Of a stretch of 32,069 nt of DNA, positions 1 through 6,819 are shown piece after piece. The DNA is from Prevotella sp. (GTDB taxonomy: Bacteria; Bacteroidota; Bacteroidia; Bacteroidales; Bacteroidaceae), in contig JAFLSG010000025.1 of the NCBI GenBank assembly GCA_022511065.1, forward strand, positions 1 to 32,069, given 5' to 3'. The notes under the pieces were generated by a model that was given only the letters and a program-made list of their open reading frames with translations, made no database searches and was not told the origin of the DNA. The position numbers and the translations under genes are program-made. Numbering within the stretch: the stretch's first letter is position 1; each line of letters begins with the position of its first letter.

Positions 1-1694
1 GACTGGAGGATGGTGTTCGTGCGGTTGCCGAGGCCAATCTCCTGTGCAATCTTCGTTGCGTTGATGGTATAGACAGTGATGTTGTTCTGAGCGAAGTAGC
101 GCTTTACCTTGTTAGGCATGAAGTTAGCCAACTGCTCACCATCAAAGATTGTGTTCAAGAGGAACGTACCGTTCTTCTGCAGACCACGGGTCACATCGTA
201 CATGTGCAGGTAAGCCTGTACGTGGCAAGCCACGAAGTTCGGGGTCGTTACCAAGTAGGTTGAGCGAATGGGCGTATCACCGAAACGCAGGTGAGAGCAG
301 GTGAAGCCTCCAGACTTCTTCGAGTCGTAGGAGAAGTAAGCCTGACAATACTTGTCGGTGTTGTTACCGATAATCTTCACGGAGTTCTTGTTAGCACCTA
401 CCGTACCGTCAGCACCGAGGCCATAGAACTTAGCCTGGAACATGCCAGCGCCACCGAGTGCCATCTCCTCTACCATAGGCAGTGAGGTGAAGGTCACGTC
501 ATCTACAATACCCACGGTGAAGTGGTTCTTCGGCTCGGGCATAGCGAGGTTGTTGAACACGCTGATAATCTGTGCCGGAGTGGTGTCACGGCTTCCGAGA
601 CCATAGCGTCCACCCACGATGAGAGGACGATCCTCTACATCATAGTAAGCCTCTTTCACATCGAGGAACAAAGGCTCGCCATTGGCTCCCGGCTCCTTCG
701 TGCGGTCGAGCACGGCAATGCGCTTCACGGTCTTGGGAACACTTGCAAGCAGGTGCTTCACGCTGAACGGACGATAGAGGTGTACGGAAATCATACCCAC
801 CTTCTGGCCGTTGGCGTTCAGATAGTCGATAGCCTCGCGGGCTGCATCAGTAGCAGAACCCATGAGGATGATGATGCGGTCAGCATCGTCTGCTCCATAG
901 TAGGAGAAAAGGTGATACTCACGACCCGTAATCTTGGAAATCTCGCCGAGATACTTCTCAACTACTTCAGGCACTGCATCGTAGTAGGGGTTGCAAGCCT
1001 CGCGGTGGGTGAAGAATGTCTCGGGGTTCTCAGCAGTACCACGGGTGATGGGGCGCTCGGGGCTCATTGCGCGGTCGCGGAAGCGCTTGATATACTCTTC
1101 CTTCACGAGCGGACGAATGTCCTCTTGGTCCATCAGCTCAATCTTGTGATACTCATGAGAGGTACGGAAACCGTCGAAGAAGTTTACGAACGGAACGCAG
1201 GTCTCAAGCGATGCCAAGTGAGCCACGGCGGTGAGGTCCATAACCTCCTGTACGCTACCCTCGCAGAGCATGGCGAAGCCAGTCTGCCGGCAAGCCATCA
1301 CATCCTGGTGGTCACCGAAGATACAGAGGGCGTGAGATGCCAGTGTACGTGCGGAAACATCGAACACGCAGGGAATCAGCTCACCCGCAATCTTATACAT
1401 GTTAGGAATCATGAGCAGAAGACCCTGAGAAGCGGTGAACGTGGTGGTCAGCGCACCAGCCTGCAACGAGCCGTGAACGGCACCTGCAGCACCAGCCTCA
1501 GACTGCATTTCCTGAACTGCAACGGTCTGACCCCACAGGTTCTTGCGACCGCGGGCAGCCCACTCATCTACATGCTCCGCCATGGGCGAAGACGGGGTGA
1601 TGGGGTAGATTGCTGCTACCTCCGAGAACATATAGCTCACGTGAGCCGCTGCCTCGTTACCATCACAGGTGATAAATTTCTTTTCTTTAGCCAT
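1..1694 (-). CDS. nifJ: Pyruvate:ferredoxin (flavodoxin) oxidoreductase, N-terminal part; runs off the left edge
   Basis: Reading the minus strand from the ATG whose complement is at 1692-1694 gives about 564 codons with no stop, beginning MAKEKKFITCDGNEAAAHV and continuing off the window. The translation contains the family's early thiamine-site region (YPITPSSPMAEHVDEWA), the segment QEMQSEAGAAGAVHGSL and the stretch TTFTASQGLLLMIPNMYKIA, all typical of homodimeric PFOR. The enzyme oxidises pyruvate to acetyl-CoA and CO2 in the cytoplasm and reduces ferredoxin, using thiamine diphosphate and iron-sulfur clusters. The cluster-binding C-terminal half lies outside the window, so completeness cannot be judged. 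The gene sits 43 bp downstream of an ATPase gene on the same strand; I see no clear TAnnTTTG box in that gap. In an anaerobe the reduced ferredoxin made here can feed the Rnf complex encoded at 17730-22834. Confidence 0.95.
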   Translation of the reverse strand, partial: MAKEKKFITCDGNEAAAHVSYMFSEVAAIYPITPSSPMAEHVDEWAARGRKNLWGQTVAVQEMQSEAGAAGAVHGSLQAGALTTTFTASQGLLLMIPNMYKIAGELIPCVFDVSARTLASHALCIFGDHQDVMACRQTGFAMLCEGSVQEVMDLTAVAHLASLETCVPFVNFFDGFRTSHEYHKIELMDQEDIRPLVKEEYIKRFRDRAMSPERPITRGTAENPETFFTHREACNPYYDAVPEVVEKYLGEISKITGREYHLFSYYGADDADRIIILMGSATDAAREAIDYLNANGQKVGMISVHLYRPFSVKHLLASVPKTVKRIAVLDRTKEPGANGEPLFLDVKEAYYDVEDRPLIVGGRYGLGSRDTTPAQIISVFNNLAMPEPKNHFTVGIVDDVTFTSLPMVEEMALGGAGMFQAKFYGLGADGTVGANKNSVKIIGNNTDKYCQAYFSYDSKKSGGFTCSHLRFGDTPIRSTYLVTTPNFVACHVQAYLHMYDVTRGLQKNGTFLLNTIFDGEQLANFMPNKVKRYFAQNNITVYTINATKIAQEIGLGNRTNTILQ

Positions 1695-1737
1695 TTTGTT
1701 TTGATAAATATGAATGAGAAAATAGTTTTGCTCTTGT

Positions 1738-2928
1738 TCAGTAAAGGAATCCCAGTAGCCACAGCGGAATCTGGTTGTCTTTCCCTATCTCCGTATTGTA
1801 GCGGGTATAAATGATGTCGGGCGAGATGCGTATCTTGGTGGGTGCCTTGGCATCTACGACGCGGAACTTCAGGTTCCCATCCACGATGAAGCTGCAATCC
1901 CTGCCACCCGTGTTCACCTTATGGTCTTTCCAGAGCGAGTTCACGAAGAATGTTTCCATCGCCTCCTGTGTTCCTGCCTGAATGGGGTAGATGGCATACA
2001 TCAGGTTGGAGTTGTGGAGCATCACCTTTGTTGGTTTCTTCGGAAATTCCTGTCCTACGGGATAGATGAGATTCAGCAGGCGTGCGTCGGTGAGGTACTT
2101 CACGTAGTTCATCACCGTGGCACGGCTTGTCTCAATGTCCTTTGCCAGTTTGCTGATGTTGAGCGGCTTGTTAGGCCCTTCCTCTGCAATCTGGTAGAAC
2201 AGCTTTTTAATCTTCGTGAGATATTTCAGTTCTATCTGCTTGATGAGCAGAATGTCCACCTCGGTCATCATGTTCATCGTCTTCAGCAGGTTCTCCGAAT
2301 AGTTGCGGTGTTCCTGGAAGAAGGGGTAGAAACCGTGGTGGATGTAGTCTTGGAAATAGCGGTTGGGCGATACTTTCGGGAGTATCTGCTTGATGATGCG
2401 CTCGTGGTTTTGCAGGATGTCCTCAAGGGTATAGGGCTGGAAGTTGTTGCCCGTCAGCAGATTGATGAACTCCCGGAAGGAGAAGCCTCTGAGGTTGTAA
2501 CTCTTCACGATGCCATTCAGTTCAGGGTTCTCGTCTTTCAAGCGCATCACGCTCGAACCCGTAAATACGATTTTCAGGTTAGGGTAGAGGTCGTAGCATT
2601 TGCGAAGCTCCGTGCTCCAGTCGGGCTGCTTGAACACCTGGTCGATGAGCAGCACTCTCCCCCCGTTGGCGTAGAACTTGCCCGCGAAGTCTGCGATGCC
2701 CTGCCCCTGGAAGTAGAAGTTGTTCATATTGACATACAGGCATCTCCTGTCGAGCGCGTCGAAATGCTCCTTGGCATATTGCAGGAGGAAGGTGGTCTTG
2801 CCCACGCCTCGCGTACCCTTGATGCCAATCATGCGGTCGCCCCAGTCGATTTCGTCCATAAGGGTACGACGAACCGGCGCGTTGGCATGCTCTACGAGGT
2901 ATCTGTGCGTCCTGAAAAAAGCTTCCAT
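1738..2928 (-). CDS. AAA-type ATPase of the AAA_14/DUF4143 family with altered Walker B
   Basis: The protein is 396 aa from the chosen start. An in-frame ATG exists upstream at 2997 but it lies on the far side of the promoter box, so the ATG at 2928 (MEAFFRTHRYL) is preferred. Walker A is GTRGVGKTT (residues 38-46). Walker B reads LLIDQV with Asp96 followed by Gln97 (codon 2638-2640, CAG on the minus strand), where the family normally has Asp-Glu. Sensor-like VFTGSS follows, then a helical region, a winged-helix-like segment (NISKLAKDIETSRATVMNY) and a C-terminal DUF4143-like part with VVDAKAP. Members of this family are common in Bacteroidetes and their function is unknown; some resemble archaeal-type ATPases that carry a nuclease-like C-terminus. 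The altered Walker B suggests ATP binding with weak or no hydrolysis (inference). It lies directly upstream of nifJ on the same strand, but a functional link is doubtful. Confidence 0.8.
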   Translation of the reverse strand: MEAFFRTHRYLVEHANAPVRRTLMDEIDWGDRMIGIKGTRGVGKTTFLLQYAKEHFDALDRRCLYVNMNNFYFQGQGIADFAGKFYANGGRVLLIDQVFKQPDWSTELRKCYDLYPNLKIVFTGSSVMRLKDENPELNGIVKSYNLRGFSFREFINLLTGNNFQPYTLEDILQNHERIIKQILPKVSPNRYFQDYIHHGFYPFFQEHRNYSENLLKTMNMMTEVDILLIKQIELKYLTKIKKLFYQIAEEGPNKPLNISKLAKDIETSRATVMNYVKYLTDARLLNLIYPVGQEFPKKPTKVMLHNSNLMYAIYPIQAGTQEAMETFFVNSLWKDHKVNTGGRDCSFIVDGNLKFRVVDAKAPTKIRISPDIIYTRYNTEIGKDNQIPLWLLGFLY

Positions 2929-2967
2929 TCCTGCTGATTTGTTTAAGTTGCCTTTATAAAGGTGGTG

Positions 2968-2998
2968 CAAAGATAATACATTTCTTGCAATTTGCAAA
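2968..2998 (-). promoter_or_regulatory. Bacteroidetes promoter for the DUF4143-type ATPase
   Basis: On the minus strand a TATCTTTG box occupies 2975-2968 and TTTG (2998-2995) lies 19 bp upstream, matching the Bacteroidetes sigma-ABfr consensus (TTTG / TAnnTTTG). The leader to the ATG at 2928 would be about 35 nt. This promoter also decides the start codon of the ATPase gene. Confidence 0.75.
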
Positions 2999-3011
2999 CC
3001 CTAAATTGCAA
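2985..3011. promoter_or_regulatory. Perfect 9-9-9 inverted repeat between divergent promoters (candidate operator)
   Basis: TTGCAATTT (2985-2993) and AAATTGCAA (3003-3011) are exact reverse complements separated by 9 bp. The palindrome covers the upstream TTG elements of both divergent promoters (2995-2998 minus, 3006-3008 plus). Its size fits a dimeric repressor site, but part of the symmetry is expected from two outward-facing TTG motifs, so its regulatory role is an inference. Confidence 0.45.
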
Positions 3012-3037
3012 AAAGTCGAAAAAAAAATGTAATTTTG
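3006..3037 (+). promoter_or_regulatory. Bacteroidetes promoter for the ATP-grasp-like gene
   Basis: TTG at 3006-3008 and TAATTTTG at 3030-3037 are 21 bp apart. The ATG at 3057 follows 19 nt after the box, giving a short leader. Confidence 0.75.
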
Positions 3038-3056
3038 CACGCAAATAAGATTCCGT

Positions 3057-4202
3057 ATGGCTACATTACACGTCTTCAATCCTGAGCACGACCTTGCTTT
3101 GGCATCAAACCTAAGCAATTTCACGGCTCCCCACGCGGGGCGCCAGTTGCGTGCCGACCTGGGTTATCTTCCCGCCATCTGGGCGGAAGAGGGCGACTAT
3201 GTGCTTGTGGATAACGTGGAGGATGCAGCGCGGACATTCAGTCGCGTGATGCGCAGGAAGTTCGCGGGATTCGTGGATAAGACTCAGCTGCATCGCCTTG
3301 ACATAGAGGATGTTGAACCTTGGGGATGGGATTTGGCGCTTCGGGCGTTTCTGCTCCGCAACGGGGTGAGTGCAGAGGCTATCGCATCGGAAGATGAAAT
3401 CAAGGGCATCCGTGAGCTTTCGCATCGTGGCACGGCAGTCCATTTCTTGAGAAAGTTGCGGAATAGGGAAGGCACCGTGGGTCATTCATGCTTGGGTGAC
3501 TTGAAGGTAGAAGTGACACAGGCGTTGAAGGATTACGGGAAGATTGTGCTGAAAGCTCCGTGGAGCAGCAGTGGCAGGGGCATTCGGTTTGTTAGTCAGG
3601 CAGTTGGTGATGGTGTTGATAATCCCCGAGCGCTTGACCCACAGCTGAAAGGTTGGCTGAGCAACGTGATAGCCCGACAAGGGTCGGTCGCCATAGAGCC
3701 ATATTATAATAAGGTAAAAGACTTCGCAATGGAGTTCGAGGCGGATGGAAGGGGAGGCGTGAAATATTTAGGGCTCTCGCTGTTCCATACGGAAAACGGG
3801 GCATACACGGGCAATATCCTTGCCACGGAGGAGGAAAAAGAGGAGATGCTCGGTCGCTATATCTCCCGCGACTTGCTTGTTGCGGTGCGTGAGGACATTT
3901 GTAGAATCTTTGGCGAGGAACTTGCATACGCAGGCCCTCTGCGCCATTTGCTCTACGGCTCTTATCCGACTCCCTGCCACTATCATGGTCCCTTCGGGGT
4001 GGATATGATGGTCGTGGCGCGTGATGACAGGGAAGGCTTCCTTTTGCATCCCTGCGTGGAGGTCAATCTGCGACGCACGATGGGACACGTGGCGCTTCGT
4101 GTACCTCCCTCGCCATCAGGCTTTCCCCGCGTGATGAGCATAAGATACACCGATGGCGCATATAAGTTGGCTTTGCGTGAGTATAAGAAGCCATGTTATT
4201 AG
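3057..4202 (+). CDS. Conserved Bacteroidales protein with ATP-grasp-like motifs, function unknown
   Basis: A 381-aa cytoplasmic protein without signal peptide or membrane segments. I do not recognise a named family, but the layout resembles an ATP-grasp enzyme: IVLKAPWSSSGRGIRF (residues 163-178; Lys166 and the Ser/Gly-rich loop) looks like the nucleotide-binding beta-hairpin; VAIEPYYNKVKDFAMEFE (211-228) like the linker glutamate region; GVDMMV (314-319) and CVEVNLRRTMG (333-343) supply Asp316, Glu335 and Asn337 like the Mg-ATP ligands. The N-terminus (HVFNPEHDLALASN) is distinctive. ATP-grasp enzymes ligate a carboxylate to an amine or thiol; the substrate here cannot be told. The start is fixed by the promoter 19 nt upstream. 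The last codons lie inside a 21-bp tandem repeat array that continues into the spacer, so the C-terminal sequence (YKLALREYKKPCY) is itself repeat-derived. Confidence 0.65.
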   Translation: MATLHVFNPEHDLALASNLSNFTAPHAGRQLRADLGYLPAIWAEEGDYVLVDNVEDAARTFSRVMRRKFAGFVDKTQLHRLDIEDVEPWGWDLALRAFLLRNGVSAEAIASEDEIKGIRELSHRGTAVHFLRKLRNREGTVGHSCLGDLKVEVTQALKDYGKIVLKAPWSSSGRGIRFVSQAVGDGVDNPRALDPQLKGWLSNVIARQGSVAIEPYYNKVKDFAMEFEADGRGGVKYLGLSLFHTENGAYTGNILATEEEKEEMLGRYISRDLLVAVREDICRIFGEELAYAGPLRHLLYGSYPTPCHYHGPFGVDMMVVARDDREGFLLHPCVEVNLRRTMGHVALRVPPSPSGFPRVMSIRYTDGAYKLALREYKKPCY

Positions 4203-4244
4203 CATAAGATGCCACTTGGTGCGAATAAGATGCCATGTTACAGA
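4161..4244. repeat. 21-bp tandem repeats spanning a gene end (family A, locus 1)
   Basis: Units begin at 4161, 4182, 4203 and 4224, exactly 21 bp apart: TATAAGTTGGCTTTGCGTGA, TATAAGAAGCCATGTTATTA, CATAAGATGCCACTTGGTGC, AATAAGATGCCATGTTACAG (20 bases shown of each). The first two units code for the C-terminus of the upstream protein and the second carries its stop codon. The third and fourth are non-coding. The unit AATAAGnnGCCATGTTA recurs at 14942-15020. Confidence 0.8.
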
Positions 4245-4289
4245 GACAACAGACATATATATGATTTATAAGCTAACACAACGAGAATT

Positions 4290-5915
4290 ATGAGAAAACT
4301 AATCTTCTTGGCGGCAGCTCTGCCGATGATGGCAAGCGCCCAGTACCGCTCAGCGGTGTGGTCGCCCGATAATGGCGACGGAACTTTTACAAATCCTGTC
4401 ATCAATGCCGACTACTCTGACCCTGATGTCTGCGTAGGCCCAAGTGGCGAGGACTATTATCTGACGGCCTCTTCCTTCCAGTGCATCCCCGGTCTGCCCA
4501 TTCTGCACTCTAAAGACCTCGTGAACTGGGAAATCATCAACTACGCCCTGAAAGAACTTGAACCCAAAGAGGAGTTTGACAAGCCCTCGCATGGCAATGG
4601 CGTATGGGCACCGAGCATTCGCTATCACAATGGGGAGTATTACATCTATTGGGGCGACCCCGACTATGGCGTGATGATGGTAAAGACGAAAGACCCTGCG
4701 GGCGAGTGGGAGAAGCCTGTCTGCGTGATTCCCGGCAAGGGCTTGATTGACACTACACCCCTTTGGGATGACGATGGCAGGTGCTATCTCGTGAACGGAT
4801 GGGCAAATAGCCGCAGCAAGTTTGCGAGTGTGCTCACGGTCAGAGAGTTGTCTGCCGACGGCACGAAACCCATTGGCAATCCCGTGATTGTGTTCGATGG
4901 CAATGGCAATGAGAATCGCACTTGCGAGGGCCCCAAGTTCTACAAGCGTGATGGCTGGTATTGGATTATGTGTCCTGCCGGTGGCGTGCCCACGGGTTTC
5001 CAGTTGGCTATGCGCAGCAAGAGCCCTTACGGTCCTTACGAGCATAAGATTGTGCTGGCACAGGGCAAGACGGATATCAATGGCCCTCATCAGGGTGCAT
5101 GGGTACACACGAAGTATGGCGAGGATTGGTTCATCCACTTCCAGGATAAGGAAGCCTATGGTCGCGTGGTGCATCTCAACCCTGTGGATTGGACATCAGG
5201 ATGGCCCATCATGGGAAAGAAGGGTGAGCCTGTGACCACATATAAGAAGCCTCAGTCGTCATCAACCCTGATTGTCAATCCTGTGGAGAACGATGAGTTC
5301 AACGAACCACTTCTCGGCTTGCAGTGGCAATGGCACGCCAACTATCAGCAGACCTTCGGCATGCCTACCGCCTTCGGTGTGTATCGCATCTATACCTATA
5401 AACTCTCCAATGGCTTCAAGAACTTCTGGGAAGTGCCTAACTTGCTGCTCCAGAAGACTCCTGCCGACAAGTTTACCGTGACTACCAAGCTCCGTATGAC
5501 CTCAAAGGCTGACGGGCAGATGGGTGGCCTTATCATGATGGGACTCGACTACTCTGCATTGGTGGTGAAGCGCGTTGGTGACGAATTCCAATTGCTCCAG
5601 ATTACCTGTAAGGCTGCTGATAAGGGCAAGGCACAGGAGGAGAAGTTGATTGCCACGCTGAAGCCTACGGCCAAGGATAAGATTGACTACAAGCCCGGCA
5701 TTCACGAGGACATCTATATGCGTCTGTCGGTGGATGACAGCAAGATGAAGTTTGCTTGGAGTCAGGATGGCAAGAAGTTCACGCCCTGCGGCGATGAGTT
5801 CCAGATGAAGGAAGGCAAGTGGATTGGCGCGAAGTTTGGTTTCATTGCTGTTGAGACCGATGCCAATGCTGATCGCGGTTGGGTGGATGCCGATTGGATT
5901 CGGATAACAAAGTGA
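4290..5915 (+). CDS. Secreted glycoside hydrolase family 43 (beta-xylosidase / alpha-arabinofuranosidase type)
   Basis: 541 aa with a cleavable signal peptide (MRKLIFLAAALPMMASAQ). The five-bladed GH43 catalytic domain spans about residues 33-325: NADYSDPDVCVG holds the general-base Asp44, LIDTTPLWDDDG the pKa-modulating Asp154, and CEGPKFY the general-acid Glu213; W-x-P substrate-site residues (GVWAPSIRYH) are present. From about 345 to 541 a beta-sandwich module follows (FNEPLLGLQWQWHANYQ ... GWVDADWIRI), of the GH43_C2/DUF1349-like type often fused to xylan- or arabinan-active GH43 enzymes. The protein likely acts in the periplasm or at the surface, removing xylose or arabinose units from plant polysaccharides; the exact specificity cannot be read from sequence. 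No susC/susD pair or regulator is adjacent, so this looks like an orphan enzyme rather than part of a utilisation locus. Confidence 0.9.
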   Translation: MRKLIFLAAALPMMASAQYRSAVWSPDNGDGTFTNPVINADYSDPDVCVGPSGEDYYLTASSFQCIPGLPILHSKDLVNWEIINYALKELEPKEEFDKPSHGNGVWAPSIRYHNGEYYIYWGDPDYGVMMVKTKDPAGEWEKPVCVIPGKGLIDTTPLWDDDGRCYLVNGWANSRSKFASVLTVRELSADGTKPIGNPVIVFDGNGNENRTCEGPKFYKRDGWYWIMCPAGGVPTGFQLAMRSKSPYGPYEHKIVLAQGKTDINGPHQGAWVHTKYGEDWFIHFQDKEAYGRVVHLNPVDWTSGWPIMGKKGEPVTTYKKPQSSSTLIVNPVENDEFNEPLLGLQWQWHANYQQTFGMPTAFGVYRIYTYKLSNGFKNFWEVPNLLLQKTPADKFTVTTKLRMTSKADGQMGGLIMMGLDYSALVVKRVGDEFQLLQITCKAADKGKAQEEKLIATLKPTAKDKIDYKPGIHEDIYMRLSVDDSKMKFAWSQDGKKFTPCGDEFQMKEGKWIGAKFGFIAVETDANADRGWVDADWIRITK

Positions 5916-5925
5916 TGATTACCGC

Positions 5926-5952
5926 AGGTTGCGAAGACTTCCTTCGCAACCT
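5926..5952. terminator. Bidirectional hairpin between convergent GH43 and trmH
   Basis: AGGTTGCGAAG (5926-5936) and CTTCGCAACCT (5942-5952) form a perfect 11-bp stem with a 5-nt loop, placed in the 48-bp gap between the two convergent stop codons. There is no U-tract on either side, so it is a structural terminator candidate only. Confidence 0.55.
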
Positions 5953-5963
5953 ATGACCATCTG

Positions 5964-6737
5964 TCAGGCGGGGAGGTTGAGGCTTCTCCGCCTGAATTCT
6001 GAACAGGTGATGGCGGTGGCAATGGCTACGTTGAGGCTCTCTGCAGTATCTTCCTTACGGAAGTGAGGGATGAGCAGTCTTCGGTTGATTCTCGCCCTGA
6101 CAACCTCCGAGATTCCATTCCCTTCGTTGCCCATCACAATCAGTCCCTCCTCGCTCAGTTCCTGTTGATAGATGTCCTCACCGTCCAACAGCGTCCCATA
6201 GACGGGGAACGATTCGGGGAGCGAGTCGATGAGGCGAGGCAGGTCGCAGTAGATGATGTTCACCCGTGCAATGCTCCCCATCGTGGCCTGCACCACTTTC
6301 GGGTTCCACGCATCCACGGTGTCCTCGCTGCAATAAATGTCCCTGATGCCAAACCAGTCTGCGATGCGGATGATAGTGCCAAGATTTCCCGGGTCTTGGA
6401 TGCCATCGAGGGCGAGGGAAAGTCCTGTGGGCATTTGTATATCTTCCACCGGTTGTGGAATGGGAAACACGGCAAGCACCTGCTGCGGATGCTGCTGAAA
6501 GCTCAGCCGTTGCAGTTCTTCTTCCGTCACGATAGATAGGCTTCCCTGCGGCAATTTCTCCGTTGCATGATGGTTGGCATCCGTCCATTCCTCCGTAGCA
6601 AACAGCATACGCGGTGAGAAGTGCGCAAGCAGGTCACCCACCACTTTGATGCCCTCTGCCACGAACACTCCCTCTCGTTTGCGGTATTTCTTCTGGTCGA
6701 GCTGACGGACGAACTTTAACTGGTTTCTGCTTATCAT
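5964..6737 (-). CDS. TrmH/SpoU-family RNA 2'-O-ribose methyltransferase
   Basis: 257 aa. The N-terminal SpoU substrate-binding domain (about 1-95; FVRQLDQKKYRKREGVFVAEG) precedes a SPOUT knot domain. The three family motifs are visible: DPGNLGTIIR (116-124, with the conserved Asn118 and Arg124), VMGNEGNGIS (201-210) and the knot motif AESLNVAIA (232-240). It should transfer a methyl group from S-adenosylmethionine to a ribose 2'-OH in rRNA or tRNA; the site modified cannot be assigned. The start at 6737 follows a minus-strand TATCTTTG box. It diverges from tamL, an arrangement that I recall from other Bacteroidetes genomes but cannot verify here. Confidence 0.9.
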   Translation of the reverse strand: MISRNQLKFVRQLDQKKYRKREGVFVAEGIKVVGDLLAHFSPRMLFATEEWTDANHHATEKLPQGSLSIVTEEELQRLSFQQHPQQVLAVFPIPQPVEDIQMPTGLSLALDGIQDPGNLGTIIRIADWFGIRDIYCSEDTVDAWNPKVVQATMGSIARVNIIYCDLPRLIDSLPESFPVYGTLLDGEDIYQQELSEEGLIVMGNEGNGISEVVRARINRRLLIPHFRKEDTAESLNVAIATAITCSEFRRRSLNLPA

Positions 6738-6763
6738 TTTGAAAAAAAGCGTTAATTCCGTCG

Positions 6764-6794
6764 CAAAGATAGAAATAAATATTTACCTTTGCAA
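6764..6794 (-). promoter_or_regulatory. Promoter for trmH-family gene
   Basis: On the minus strand TTG (6794-6792) and TATCTTTG (6771-6764) are 20 bp apart. The TTG element abuts the plus-strand TACCTTTG box of tamL at 6784-6791, so the two promoters interlock. Confidence 0.7.
6784..6791 (+). promoter_or_regulatory. Promoter -7 box for tamL
   Basis: TACCTTTG lies 29 nt before the ATG at 6820. No good TTG is seen 19-21 bp upstream. This box rules out the in-frame ATG at 6739 as the translation start. Confidence 0.6.
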
Positions 6795-6819
6795 CTTATT
6801 AGCGAGAATCTTGACGACA

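Noticed and set aside
522..1814. 430-codon plus-strand reading frame
   Set aside because: It is antisense to the clearly conserved nifJ frame and shows no family motif; long antisense frames are common opposite GC-rich genes.
4290..5915. Polysaccharide utilisation locus around the GH43 gene
   Set aside because: No susC/susD-like genes, sensor or other carbohydrate-active enzyme lies next to it, so only a single enzyme can be claimed.
6739..6819. 27-codon N-terminal extension of TamL
   Set aside because: It would begin upstream of the tamL promoter box and would bury the lipoprotein signal inside the protein.
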